The notes beneath the pieces were generated by a model, which saw only the letters and a program-made list of their open reading frames with translations, searched no databases and was not told the DNA's origin. A stretch of DNA of 64,000 nucleotides from Breviolum minutum Mf 1.05b.01 (lineage: Eukaryota > Sar > Dinophyceae > Suessiales > Symbiodiniaceae), in the NCBI GenBank assembly GCA_000507305.1, contig DF239267.1, positions 1-64,000 of the forward strand, given 5' to 3'. Position 1 is the first letter of the stretch, and every line of letters begins with the position of its first letter. Shown here in pieces: positions 18,258-29,650 of this stretch. Both the position numbers and the translations under genes were made by a program.

Positions 18258-18964
18258 GTTTCCTGTCTTTTGACATCTAATCATCTACTGTCATCTTGGC
18301 GTACCCAAAAGATCCTGAAAGTGTATATGTTTAAGAGTCTTTAATTGTCTTTACATTCGTCATATACTTCTCATATACATTCAATATAAACATACCTTCG
18401 ACCCATTCAATCCAATCCCTCCATGCGGAAAAGGCTCACATTAGTCCTGCAGAAAAACAGGAAGTTTCTATGAATTTCCCACCAAAAACAGGATATTTTC
18501 TGAAAATTTCCTTTTTTTGGCAAGTTGTAAAAGCCCTTCCGCCCTTCACTTCATTAAGGGCTCCCCTGGGTTCATCACGTCAATGGATCCAAGGCGGTTT
18601 GCATGGCCGTCAGGAGCGATTTGGACACGGTATCCTGAGTTTTGACGATCAACAAAAACAGGGACCAGTTATTTCTTTTCGTTACCTTTAGGGTTACACC
18701 TTTGTAAGATCAGGAAGAAATGTTTGTATGATCATTATGTATACGCACTGTACATGTTCTGGTTGCTGGATGCTTTCTTTTCTCCCACAACTTTTCTGGC
18801 TTACGGCAGAGCTAAACGATGAGATTTGTATTTATATAGCTGCGTTCGGGTCGCTCACCATGCTTCAGGCTTAGGGCTGATGAATATCATTTTTATTGCA
18901 GCGCAAGTTTCTGCATATCACGCACAGAAACAATCGGCCCCAAAACATCTGAATTTCATGATTG

Positions 18965-19099
18965 GTCAACCAACTCCCCCCCAACGTACCCCCCTAGAAA
19001 TAAGGGTTTAATAAGGCCGTATTAAGGGAAACCAATGGTTAAAAAGGCCTTAATAAGGCATTATTTCTGGGGATGTTGTTAGGGGTGTAGGTTGACCAG
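18965..19099. mobile_element. Family L element L1
   Basis: GGTCAACC at the left and GGTTGACC at the right are inverted ends. Inside are TAAGGGAAACCAATGGTTAA and AAGGC/GCCTT inversions. It is the same family as 54243-54390. On the plus strand it starts GTCAAC and ends GACCAG. Confidence 0.75.
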
Positions 19100-20164
19100 T
19101 CATTATGAATCGCATATTCAAGCTGCATGAGGCTAAAACCCAAGGATGAAATGCAGTAAGAAAATCCATGCCATCCCACAACCCACTCACCCTGTTAGGC
19201 CCTGACACGCATGACGTTTAACCTGCCGGGGGAGGTTCAGCAATCGTGAACATCTTAAAAGACGCCAACGTGGATGCTACTTGCCCCAAGACAGCGCCAA
19301 GCAAGTTTCTACACAAACTTGGAATAACTTGGAGATGCAAGAGTAAGAGCCCCTAGGGATATCAATGAAGGCATCATATGTCAGGGAATCAGCGCAGGGT
19401 AAAAACACCATCGAAATTTACACGCAGTTTCAGCAAACAAATGCGATGGTATACACCCTCTCTACACTCTCCCTCTTTTTGTCTCTCTCTCTCTCTCTAT
19501 ATAAAAATGTATAAATATACATTGTATAAAAATATATAAATATACATTGTAAACAGGCATACAATAGTACGAATCATCCTACATGAAATCACTCTGGGGA
19601 ATACAGCTTCCAAGACTTTGGAACCGGCCTGTTGTCACCCACAGGGTAGACACAAGTGGTACGGCCATACACTTCAACAATCATCCGCAGTCATCAACAA
19701 TCATTTCTTTTCAACCCATGTCAACCCCAAATAGTCTCCGGAGAAAAACATCTGCATCATGAAAAGGGATGAGCATATATGAACATACACATGCTTTAAA
19801 ACCACACATCATCCACAACATCGATTCCATGACAAAGCTTCTGGAAGTGTGTTGGTGAAACCTTGTATCAACATGCTTCAACTATATCAACCATGGCCTT
19901 GTAATGCGCTGGCTGGCATTTCTTGCTGTTTGCCACTGCAACAAATATGCCGCTTGTTCCTGTCGGTCAATTTCTGGAAACGATTTGAGGTACTTCCCCG
20001 AAAAAGCTCCCAGCCCTTGCGGTGGACTGGAACCAATCAAGAACGTGTAATATCAATCTCAGACAATCAAACAACATCACGCAATCATAAACCTACCAGT
20101 ATCCTTTATATGACAAATCCATAGAAGTACCGTCATGGACAGGTGAGCAGTGCTCAACCATTTC
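19100..20164. other. No gene recognised; CT tract and a 24-bp tandem duplication
   Basis: After a CT tract, GTATAAATATACATTGTA occurs twice at about 19509-19552. The remaining sequence shows no exon with paired splice sites. Confidence 0.35.
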
Positions 20165-20317
20165 AACATTCAATTCCATTTTACTGATTGGTTGGTAGGG
20201 GTTCCTACCAAAACTATTGAGGACTTATTGATGCCTGTATATTGCAATCCTCATACAACCGGGTAGTATGACCCCTTTAGAATCTAAACAAGCAAGCAGG
20301 GTTTTGATCACGGCTCA
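20165..20317. mobile_element. Family E element E6, diverged
   Basis: ACTGATTGGTTGGTAGGGG, GCAATCCTCATACAACCGGG and a GATCACGGCTCACG end. Confidence 0.65.
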
Positions 20318-20549
20318 CGCGTCTTAGGCCATATGATTCAGAAAGAAACCACTCAAGTGGTGCTTGCTTGCCTTGCTTAAATTTCAGGGGTCGGGGTAAA
20401 TGGACTGAGCTACTTCGTTTTAATGGCATGAATCAAAACAAATCCAGGCCGGTGAGGCGTGGTGAGCTGTAGAGATGTTATGTAGTGACAAGTGGTGAGA
20501 TGTGATGTGATGTGGTATTTCATATCCATTTTCTTTGGGGTGGTAGTTT

Positions 20550-20829
20550 TTAAGTCTGAAAGAGAAATTGCGTCTCTTTTGATAGGAAAACACACCTGGC
20601 ATTTTTGTTCAAAACATCTGCTTTTTCCGAAACGATCACTCCCACACCGTTAGTGTTACTGCTACCCCACACCTGCGCCCGTTTGTCAGATTCCAACTTG
20701 GCTGCAATGGCAGGCCTGAGGGGAAGCAAAGTCTCCAAACATTCAAAAAGTACAACCGTAAAATCAAGGACCACCAAATTATGTTCTGGAAACACTGAAA
20801 AAAAAAACCCGTTCACCCCTGAAAATTGA
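20550..20829. other. Open on both strands, possible exon
   Basis: The minus strand reads VVLFECLETLLPLRPAIAAK and then LESDKRAQVWGSSNTNG. The plus strand reads TPLVLLLPHTCARLSDSN. Element B7 follows at 20811. The strand is not resolved. Confidence 0.35.
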
Positions 20830-20889
20830 CTACTTTCCTTTTGGAAGGCCCAATTTTCAGGGACGAACTGTTAGTTTTAGGGAGGATAA
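20811..20889. mobile_element. Family B element B7, left end missing
   Basis: ACCCCTGAAAATTGAC, CCAATTTTCAGGG and GAACTGTTAGTTTTAGGGAGG. Confidence 0.75.
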
Positions 20890-21385
20890 CTTCTCTTGGA
20901 CACCCTGCCTTGTCAAAATCGCTCTGCTCTCCGGAGCTTTCATTGGATATGATTGGATAACATGTGAACAGTGAACGGAGTAAAAAAACCTGGATACGGA
21001 TACCATCCTTGCAGGGCCAGGCAGGAAGATGCAGGGTTCTTAAGACACCTTACCAACCGTGCGGGTGCCTAGTGTTCCAACATCGTACTTCAAGTACTTC
21101 CATCAATCACATCCACTCTATTTCAAATCTTGCCCTGGTCACTAGTTTTAAGTTCTTGTAAAGGAGTGCCTGGAGGACAATCTATAAGTTCTTGTGGAAT
21201 GTAAATTCAAAGAACTCAGTTGTTCAACTCTTCGATGCCAGGATTCAGTTAAACAATGCGATGCGTTTTCGTGGGCTATCCAAAACAAGGCCCAGCTGTG
21301 TAAGATGAATTGCTGTCAATTCAGATTCCTGATTCATCTTTTTGCCAGAATGTCAACCCTTCAAACTGTCCTTTTTAGCCATCAC

Positions 21386-21456
21386 TTTGGGAGTCTAGTT
21401 GAGATTTTAAAGGGATCGTCCCATCCTTCCATCTCCAAACCATCCCTAAAGGTTGT
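21386..21456 (-). CDS. Internal exon, unknown protein
   Basis: A 71-bp exon that starts directly after CCACCAGCCAG, the end of element D5. The minus strand reads TTFRDGLEMEGWDDPF and then KISTRLP. It ends at CCAAA followed by GTGATGG. The other two frames contain stops. The function is unknown. Confidence 0.7.
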
Positions 21457-21570
21457 CTGGCTGGTGGTTTCAAGCCGTTTGAAAGATATTAGTCAAATTG
21501 GAACATTTCCCCAAGTAAGGGTGAAAATACCCAAGTAAGGGTGAAAATAATAAACATTTAAAACCACCAC
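21457..21570 (-). mobile_element. Family D element D5 forming a 114-bp intron
   Basis: On the minus strand it runs from CTAG followed by GTGGTGG to CCAGCCAG. It contains a 20-bp tandem duplication of CCCAAGTAAGGGTGAAAATA at 21510-21549, not seen in other copies. Confidence 0.8.
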
Positions 21571-22240
21571 CTAGTTGTAGGTCGGTCATCGTTTCAGTTC
21601 ATCCTAAATTCACTCAGAGGGACGTCATGCTCTTGAATGCCACGGCATCTGTTGCATCCTCGCGGCATTGACGTCGGTTAAAAATGTAGGTCATCGAAGG
21701 GGTCTAGAAATTCGATTTTGTTCCAAATTGCTCTTTTGATGAATCATCTGAAGTTCCAAATGACTCTCTCGACCTCTCAAGCTAAACTTCTAGTTTTGTC
21801 CAACTGTACTTTGGACGTGCTCAAGCTCGGAAGAAGCACATGAAATCTGTTCCACATGTCTTACCCTCCAGGATTTTCCTCACATATCCCACCTGGGTAA
21901 CATGAAAATCATCAAAAGTGCTGGCTGGTAGGGGATATGTTGGTTCGCAGGAAATTGATATTGATACACAAAAATGGGTATGTCTTCGATCTTCCAACCC
22001 TCAAGAAAACCCACCTCTTTTTGCAACACATGCGTCATTAATCCCGTGATGCCTTGATATAATCAGCTTCTGCTTTGCGGGCCTCAGTAAAAGTGGCTTT
22101 GCAAAAGATTGTCTCTCTGGACACATAAAATTGGTTGTGACTCATACATACCTATATCTATAAACACCATTGCAACATCAAATAACATATATATTCATAT
22201 ATGCATTTAATAATTTCATATTACAACAAAAAACAACACA

Positions 22241-22442
22241 TCACTTTGATCTTTGTCCGCTCAAAACCAAGGGCTTGACAGCTTCTGATGTCATGTCCAC
22301 TGCCAAGCGCAACAAAGGCCTCGGATCTTCACAAACCCGTGACTTGCAAGCTGCTTCTACCACGCTTCTTTGCAGGCACCCTACCAGTCCTATGCGTTTC
22401 TCCGCTCCGGGAAAAGGGAACAATGGTGATATATGGGGATGA
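22241..22442. other. Open on both strands, likely coding
   Basis: The minus strand reads VVEAACKSRVCEDPRPLLRL and then AVDMTSEAVKPLVL. A second minus frame reads RVPAKKRGRSSLQVTG. The plus strand reads ASDVMSTAKRNKGLGSS. The GC-richer composition marks it as exon-like, but the frame is unresolved. Confidence 0.4.
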
Positions 22443-22708
22443 CAGATCTATATGCTAAGTTTTGGGAAGGGTCATTGATACTACCCCTTTCCTGTTGACA
22501 CCTGATTCTCCACATATTGCAGGACCGGGTCACCTTTTCAATCCACCGGTAACGCTTTTTATTTTCCGTTCTGCCACTCGAAAAAAAAACACAGGGACTT
22601 TTCATGTTTGTTTTGACATTCGTAAACAGGTACATTCCGTGAAAAACAAAACGTGACAATGGAAAATTCCAAGCATGAATGAGTCGATGTATCTCCTATT
22701 AGAAACTA

Positions 22709-22799
22709 GTTGGTGGTTTCAAACCATTTGAAAGACAGTCAAATTGGATCATTTCCTCAAGTAGGGATGAACATAAAAAACATTGAAACCACCAACTAG
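22709..22799. mobile_element. Family D element D6
   Basis: A clean 91-bp copy from GTTGGTGGTTTC to ACCACCAACTAG, with GTCAAATTGGATCATTTCC inside. CTAG stands at both ends. Flanking exons were not identified. Confidence 0.85.
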
Positions 22800-23560
22800 C
22801 TTATGTTGGTGATTTATTACTGAATGGATAATCACCTAATGCAGCCATACAAAATATTTGAAAATTAGGCGACTATTCATCCTGCCATGTTGGGTTTTCG
22901 GACAACTCGGCAGATCCCAAAGCGAGCACCCGATCTGTCAGTGATTGTGACCTCGATCGGGCTGCTGTGGAAAATCATGGGTGAAAAAGAAATTCCTCTT
23001 TAAGGGTCATTGTTTCGTGGTTGGGCCATTTTCAAATGGGAACTATAATAGGGAGTCAAAATGAACAGTTTCTAAAAACTAGTTGAATCTTTCCCAAACA
23101 AGGTTTTTTGTTCGTTTTTTGTTTCTGACTCGGAATTTCTTTCTTGGTCAAGCATTCGCGGCCAGAGGTGAGCACTAATATATAGAAAAGTGACTTAGAC
23201 TTAGACTCACTTAAGGTTCATCTCGTCAGTACGAATCTCAACATGGATGGAAGTTGACTCCGGCCTTTCATCTGTCTGTGATCTTCCTCTCATGGAATTG
23301 GAAAATGGGTCCTTCGAAGACTAGTCAAGTACCTGCCATACCTTTTGTTTCCTTTGCAAGAGTATCTTCCATTTAAACATGATGGTGGGAGTTACCTTCC
23401 GAAAATCAGGTAGATAACTAACATTGCGAATACTAGTAGTTTGTCTGACCATTCAGAACATGTATATTTGTACAAGAAAACTACTATTTACATACTATAC
23501 TACCATATTGTGTGCGTCTCAAAATTAAAGACCCCTCCAAATTCTACCTTTGAAATGATC
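22800..23560. other. No gene assigned
   Basis: Scattered short open stretches. I found no paired splice sites. Sequence is AT-rich around 23400-23500. Confidence 0.3.
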
Positions 23561-23636
23561 AATTTGAAATCAAGAAACCCATCGACTTTAGGGCTTTGCC
23601 GGGATTTGAGACATCGCTATATACACCTGCTGGGCA

Positions 23637-23692
23637 ACCCGTGCAAGTTCCCTCTGGCAAAGAGCAACTTCCGTTCATGCGCACTGGGGTGC
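23637..23692 (-). CDS. Cysteine-rich exon (GCC2/GCC3-like motif)
   Basis: The minus strand reads GTPVRMNGSCSLPEG and then TCTGCPAG. The Cys-x-x-Cys-Pro-Ala-Gly core, followed in the unspliced sequence by VYSD, resembles the repeats called GCC2/GCC3 or ephrin-receptor-like in extracellular proteins. The donor at CCAGCAG followed by GTGTAT is near consensus, whereas the acceptor CCTGAG is weak. A second minus frame covering 23617-23790 is also open. Confidence 0.5.
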
Positions 23693-23988
23693 CTCAGGTT
23701 TCGCCATAGAGATACACAGGAAACAACATCAGCTGCCGTGATCCGCAAACGTTTTTCGCTTTCGCTTCGGTGAAGTTGAAGAAATGAAGATTTTCCCAAG
23801 ATTCCACTGTGAAAAGCTGCAAAAAATTCGCAACACAATGGATTTTCCCATTGCAAGTCAACCAACATCCTTTTGATTTCGAGGTTCCAACCATCCCGTG
23901 TAAATCTTCTGGCGATCGTATTCAGACACCTGAAGGGGCAAAGGCTTTGCGTTTCGGAGCAAACAAGAAAAACATCATTTGAGCCACG

Positions 23989-24135
23989 AAAAAACCCTCT
24001 TACTTTCCATTGCACTGGTTATTTGATAGGGATCCTTAGAATGGTTTATTATAATCCCCATATAAGTGGGTAGTATAACCCCAGATATATATATATATAT
24101 ATACCCTGAACAACCATACCTTTTTCATTGCTCAT
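23989..24135. mobile_element. Family E element E7, with TA insertion
   Basis: TTGAGCCACGAAAAAACCC at the left and TTTTTCATTGCTCAT at the right. A (TA)10 run interrupts it at 24085-24104. Confidence 0.85.
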
Positions 24136-24250
24136 TTGACACAACAGTGTGCTGAAGCATTAAGGATTCATTCCAGGGTCGCTTTGTGTGTTTTGTAGCA
24201 TCCATCCTGTTAAAATGATTCCAAAAGGCTTCATTGTCCCACCCAAAAAC

Positions 24251-24348
24251 ACCTACGCCCCCGAAGTTTGGAAAAATGGTGGTTGGAAGACTACTTTCCT
24301 ATTGTGAAGGTAACTTTTCAGGGGCTAGGCTAAACTTCCGGAGGGTAG
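24251..24348. mobile_element. Family B' element
   Basis: ACGCCCCCGAAGTTTGG, ATGGTGGTTGGAAGAC, TTTCCTATTG and TAAACTTCCGGAGGGTAG. It belongs to the same subfamily as 6911-7041 and 58185-58300. Confidence 0.75.
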
Positions 24349-26930
24349 ACTCGGTAGACTTTGCAACATAACAAACACACATCAAACACACACCAAGTCC
24401 CTAAATGCCAGCCACCTCCCGAAAATGAAACAGAAAAACCTACGAAAATCCCGGGCAGAAAGGGCCAAAGGCCTCACTCTCGTCGAGGGCAATGGAAGGC
24501 ATGTTGTGATTTTTCCAGGTATCGAACCAACCCTGCAAGAGCGATCGATTTCGTTGGCAATTTTCGTGGTCTGTCAGAGATGTATGAGTTTGCACATCTT
24601 GGGTGAACAAAAACTCAGCTTCAAATAAATCAACTGGTACTTAGCTGATAAGTATTCTTCTTTGTCATTTTTAAGTCTCAGGATGTCTCAGGACACTTTG
24701 GATTGGTTCCTTGCATTGGAAGTATCCAAATCACCGAACACCAACATGTGGGATATGCTGTAGTAATCCACGCCTACCAATGGATCTAAAAAAATCAACC
24801 AAGGAAGCTACACCCCCAACTGTAGGTCAATTTCCGTTCAAAAGAAACATATCAAAGAATGGTAAAAGACAGTGCTCTGACTCCCTGCATATGGGCAGGA
24901 AGATGATGCAAACTTAGACATTCACTAGTTCATTGGTTGGTTCACCTGCGAACAAAAGGTGCGACATGTTGCGAGGTTGCCATACCTAAGTGGGGGTCTA
25001 GCAAGCCAACACTTTCCACTTTCATAACATACAAGTGGTCCAAGTGGTCCACAGCCACCTGCAACAAGGCATATTATTTGACCCTTCAGACTGAAAGGTT
25101 TCACCCTTCAAGCATTTTTCCTGCCTCTTCCAGCGGTTTTTTATGTGCCCTGCTGTTGGCCTGGAACAAGATGTATCCAACGGCTAGACACCTCCCTTTC
25201 GCTGTCTCACCATGCGGAAGAAGACGATCTGTCTTGACTTAAGCAGGAAGAGGTGCCCGGAGAAGAAGAGGACGAAGGCGACAAGACTAAAACGCAAGAA
25301 CAAGGACAAAGGCAACGACAAAGACAACATGCAAAAACGACACAAACCCAATCAATCACCAACCAAACAAACCAACCAATCTGGGTGACATTTTCCAACA
25401 TTTTCCACAAACGGAAAAAAAGTGTAAGCTTCGCTTAGAACTCTTCCCCAACAACTTCTGCACCTGCATTCGTCGTACACCTGCAAGACTTCCCCCTTGG
25501 GTGGGAACCTTTGCGAAACGCTTCGGGTGGATATCCATTTTGTTGGTCGTTTCGTGAGGAGGAATGACGCATTTTTTCTTTTTTTTGGGGGGTTAAACAT
25601 CTGGATTTGGAGATGGAAAACAACATTGCTTTTTATTTGGAGGGGAGCTTTTTCAAAACAAATGAAACAAATCCTCTCACAAAAGTCAGTCACCATTTCA
25701 CTTGGGGATCATGATGGGCGTGGGCATAAAGAATTTAGGAATTTATACCATAGAAACTACAAAGACAGTCAAACGAAACATTTTCTGCTTTTCTTAATTG
25801 TCATTTACTACTAGTGACCAGTGCTGAAGATCCAACTTCAAACTTCACCATCCACTCATTGGAAATGTTTTTATCCGGTCAACAGGTTCAATTGGGAATT
25901 CCAAGTGGTAGTATTTCTTCACCTCTTGGGTTGCAGATTTGACTTCAATTTGTTTTGGAATGTTTTCAAAAACATTCAAAAACCCCTCCAAAAAGGACCA
26001 ACCCCAAATGGGATTTGATCATCCTTTTGAAGCGGTGCAAGTCTGTAATTATTTGCTTGAGAATCAAAAAGCTACAGAGTTGAAACCCCATGTCTAATTG
26101 CAGAGTCGTGCCCTGTCAAGTCATTCCAACCACAGCAACATCGAATCAACTATGTAAGTTGGTGTGACACCTGGAGGAATGGCCAAAGCCGTTGAACAGT
26201 TCAATTATCGCCTGATCCGTCTCAAAGATAGAAATGGACATATGATCCATCAATATGGGGCATCAAGAGACTCCATGAAACAATTGAAACAATCATCTAT
26301 TATATATCTTAAAAAACCACCAAATTACAAAAAGTTTTAAAGAAGCCTCTTTCTTCATAAACCACCATATTAAGAAACAAGTTCTTCACAAGAACCACCA
26401 TATTAATAAACCACCATATTAGTAAACTTAAGGTCTTTTGTAAAAATCATTATTTCCCATCCAAAAAAGCTCCTCACACCCTGGGTTTTCATACGGGACA
26501 GGCTGCACCATGGAACCAGCATGGAGGTTCATTGCACAAGGTGTCAGAATTGCGCCTGGTTGGGACGTGGTTTCCCCATGTGCAGTCTCCTGACCCTAAA
26601 TGGTAACCCCACAACAGGCACTATTTTGTTGACCCAACTTCTATGAGTCTAAGATGCAGGTTTTCTGAAAAATGGGAAATCAATTGTGCTTATGATACCC
26701 TGATATAGCTGATATATTGATAACTGCGAAGTAGAGAGTAGTGGAATATAGATGCGACTGAAACTATATTTGCCCGGGTGTTAGTATTCATTGCTGTTGT
26801 TTTTTTTCCTAAATTGTTGTTCCACCACCCATTCGTGAGAACCAGGCAAGTTCAGTGAAAAAACTGTTCCATTTGATTCTCAGCAAATTCTGCTCAAAAA
26901 AAACATTGAATTCAAGTCAAAACCCCTCAG
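24349..26930. other. Sparse region with ambiguous open stretches
   Basis: At 24450-24600 the minus strand reads TDHENCQRNRSLLQGWFD and the plus strand is open too. At 25250-25435 an A/G-rich plus strand encodes Lys/Arg runs and is probably low complexity. CCACCATATTA occurs three times at 26372-26425. No exon with paired splice sites was found. Confidence 0.3.
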
Positions 26931-26934
26931 TTAT

Positions 26935-27014
26935 CAATGGCCTAATACATAGGTGACTGGACTGGGGTTATAACCCCTATAAGTGGAGTTAAAACTTACA
27001 AGTGGTAGGGGCCC
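26935..27014. mobile_element. Family K element K1
   Basis: GGGGTTATAACCCCTATAAG, GTTAAAACTTACAAG and GTAGGGGCCC match 53381-53473. Confidence 0.55.
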
Positions 27015-27225
27015 TGCAACTTGAGCTTTAAAGTTCTCTCTGGCTCTCAGGATGTCTATGGATCAATACCCAATTAACAACCAACGCACATTTTCCATCA
27101 AAACCGATCCCAGTTGATTGTTTGTTGCCGGGTTTTTTCACTGTTTTCTTGCAAATTATGATATGTAAAGCCTCAAACTCTGTGCTTCCCGAACGCATTG
27201 CAGCAAGTGAAGAAGGTCAAGAATT

Positions 27226-27310
27226 CAAAATCCTGCAGTTCCGCTGCTTGGCAAATGGGCGAATTGAGGTAATTTCTGCTGATTCTCCAGGAAGGTCTGC
27301 AACGCTGATC
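27226..27310 (-). CDS. Internal exon, unknown protein (joins 27417-27467)
   Basis: It begins directly after CCACCTAG, the end of element D7. In the phase set by the upstream exon the minus strand reads ISVADLPGESAEITSI and then RPFAKQRNCRIL. A second frame is open, but the joined phase favours this one. The donor is not fixed and the end is approximate. Confidence 0.6.
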
Positions 27311-27416
27311 CTAGGTGGTGGTTTTTTCCCACCCATTAAAAAAAAATATGCTTGTCAAATTGGATCATTTCCTTAGAGATCGGGGTGAAAATAACAAATA
27401 TTTGGGTTGCCACCAC
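27311..27416 (-). mobile_element. Family D element D7 forming a 106-bp intron
   Basis: On the minus strand it runs from CTAG followed by GTGGTGGCAACC to CCACCACCTAG. CTAG is repeated at both junctions, and the flanking exons join in phase. Confidence 0.85.
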
Positions 27417-27467
27417 CTAGCCATTGATTTATGTGATGCAAAGTCTTGAGCAGAATGAGATGAAATC
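27417..27467 (-). CDS. Internal exon, 51 bp
   Basis: The acceptor GTTTTTTGGAAGAAACAG is at 27468 onward. The minus strand reads ISSHSAQDFASHKSMA and ends AG before element D7, whose removal gives Arg at the junction with 27226-27310. The function is unknown. Confidence 0.6.
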
Positions 27468-27835
27468 CTGTTTCTTCCAAAAAACAGCAACGGTTTCTAC
27501 TGGACTTGGAGGGTCCCGATTGTCACAATTGAGTTCCGACCTCCGGGCTACAAGCCAAACCCACGACATCGCAGAAGGCTGTGTCGCACTCAGTTAAGAT
27601 GTACCTGGGAAGTCAAGGCGATGAAAAGACTTCAAAGATGAATATGTCTGTGATATGTCACTGTTGTGGGTAGTCGTAGCAGTCTTTTCAGTATTTGTAC
27701 TATCTTGTAAGCTAATACTAGAGTGCCAAAAAAGGAGTTCTGGGAGGAACATACGATTCGGGAGGAGGCCAGGAAAATGGAACGCGCATGTATATTTAAA
27801 TATATGAGAATCAAATATTGAATAAAAACATATGT

Positions 27836-27862
27836 ATATATATGATATATATATATATGGAT
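27836..27862. repeat. TA microsatellite
   Basis: TATATATGATATATATATAT followed by ATGG. Confidence 0.85.
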
Positions 27863-28350
27863 TTATTTTTATATATTTTCAAACAACAATCATACGTGGA
27901 TATAAATACTATGTACCAAGAAATTCCGATAAATACAGCGTGACGGTGAATGTATACATATTCATATTATACATATCATCCGAATGTATCAAGCCGGTCT
28001 CCTGCTCTTTTCATCGTCGTGTTCGGCAAGGTTGGATGTGTTTTATGCCTTGCTTCCATTTTCTTACTCCTCACCACCACCAAAACCAGCGCTCTTGGCA
28101 TTCTTGGCTCTATGGTCAAGAAGCATCTTATCGTGCGTACACATATGATTGTTGTATGTAGATGTGTACACTATGAACAAACGCTGCAACTGAAGGACAG
28201 CAATCGTTGGTTTTTGGATGTTTTGTCATTGAAACATTTTCTTACTGACTATCCGTTCTGAGTAACTGCTGACCATGGTATCGTAGACCAATGTCCTATC
28301 TGAAATCTGACTTTCATACTATCAATAATTCTCCCTAAATCATGTACCAG

Positions 28351-28470
28351 GGTCTAAACTCCTTATATTTGGGATGGTCATCCAACCTTTAATAGGAATC
28401 CTTATAATGGGTATATAAACCCCTACTATTGGGTTGATGACCATCCCCAAATAATGGGAGTTTAGATCCT
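28351..28470. mobile_element. Family M palindromic element
   Basis: GGTCTAAACTCC, ATATTTGGGATGGTCATC at the left is inverted at the right as GATGACCATCCCCAAATA and GGGAGTTTAGATCC. The arms are long and nearly perfect around ATCCTTATAATGGGTATAT. Only this copy is seen in the window. Confidence 0.75.
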
Positions 28471-28675
28471 AGCACATATTAGCAGAACTCTAGCAGTGCC
28501 ATTTCTTGTCACCATTTCGGATGTCACCCCCCCTCAGGTCACTGATATGGCAATGGCTCAGGATGATTTTGAGCCATACGAATAGCCTCAGGTCAGATTC
28601 ACCGGTGGGAAAGTGTCGACCCAGATATGCAAACAAAAACCATCAAAAACGGTGGCTCATCCAAAATCATAGAAG

Positions 28676-28787
28676 TACTGCGGATGGAAAAACATTCTGC
28701 TAATCACTTGAGGTTGGTAGTTTATCCCATTACTGACCAGGTTGATGAGTCCCAGGTGGTTAGCCGGATTTCTTCCATCAACAGTGT
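28676..28787. mobile_element. Family A element A5
   Basis: A diverged left end (TACTGCGGATGGAAAAA) and a good right end (TTTCTTCCATCAACAG), with GTAGTTTATCCCATTA inside. Confidence 0.75.
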
Positions 28788-29187
28788 GAATCAGCGGAGA
28801 TTTGTTTGTACAATTGAAAGCACACCCTCGGGTAGACTTGGCTTTCAATATGCTGCCGTACAAACTAATTACAAAATTTGACTGCTTCACACCAAACAAA
28901 CAATGCCAGCTGATCAATATGAAGAAATGAACGCATACATCAAATCCCCAGCGAGTCTGAGGTGTTTGTCCACTGTCAGTCACGTTGAGTGAGACATTAA
29001 CTTCTCGCAACCCCGCAAGCTAGTAGGCCTACATAGTGGGAATTCCGAACTCCTATGTCTACCTGGATCTTCCTTTTGCGGGTAAAAAATTGTGCCAAAT
29101 TTCACCAACAAAACCTACCTTTAGAGGCAGACATTTTACGTAAGATCCAGGTATTCAGCTAAGCATCACAAGACTCCCCCAATTTCA

Positions 29188-29313
29188 AGCAGGAAGTGCT
29201 AGGTTTGGGTTGCCAAAAAATGGCCCTAACAAGACAGCTGCAGTTGACCCTGGTCCAACAAAAAGCAGGCTTCTCGTTAAAGTAGATGTGTGGCAACGAT
29301 TTACCAAGTGATA
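29188..29313 (-). CDS. Exon candidate after family A element at the gap
   Basis: It starts immediately after CAACAG of element A6 on the minus strand and is open for 42 codons, reading YHLVNRCHTSTLTRSLLF and then VGPGSTAAVLLGPFFG, NPNLALPA, before TGA at 29185-29187. It could be a 3'-terminal exon or end at an earlier donor such as GACCAGG followed by GTCAAC. Confidence 0.45.
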
Positions 29314-29603
29314 CTGTTGATGGACAAAATCCTGCACCACCAAGGATGATGATTATCCCATTATTTATAGGGTTTTAACCATCCCAGGTGGTGCAGGATT
29401 TNNNNNNNNNNNNNNNNNNNNNNNNNNNNNNNNNNNNNNNNNNNNNNNNNNNNNNNNNNNNNNNNNNNNNNNNNNNNNNNNNNNNNNNNNNNNNNNNNTA
29501 CTGTTGATGGACAAAATCCTGCACCACCAAGGATGATGATTATCCCATTATTTATAGGGTTTTAACCATCCCAGGTGGTGCAGGATTTCGTCCATCAACA
29601 GTA
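29312..29603 (-). mobile_element. Family A element A6, interrupted by an assembly gap
   Basis: The left 90 bp (29312-29401) and the 90 bp after the Ns (29499-29588) are identical. Only the right copy continues to the terminal CATCAACAGTA. The most likely true structure is one 105-bp element. On the minus strand it would be a GT-AG intron from 29599 to 29314. Confidence 0.8.
29402..29498. other. Assembly gap, 97 N
   Basis: A run of 97 undetermined bases inside a family A element, with duplicated flanks. Confidence 1.
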
Positions 29604-29650
29604 AGGAGTGATAAGGCGTATAAATTTGGATTTCCATCAATTTCACTTCT
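29600..29650 (-). CDS. Exon candidate before family A element
   Basis: The minus strand reads SEIDGNPNLYALSLLT and ends ACT followed by GTTGATGG, the donor end of element A6. The phase is zero and fits the reading of 29188-29313. The acceptor is unclear. Confidence 0.4.

Noticed and set aside
25207..25410. Cys-rich minus ORF and Lys-rich plus ORF
   Set aside because: The region is a purine-rich low-complexity tract without splice signals.
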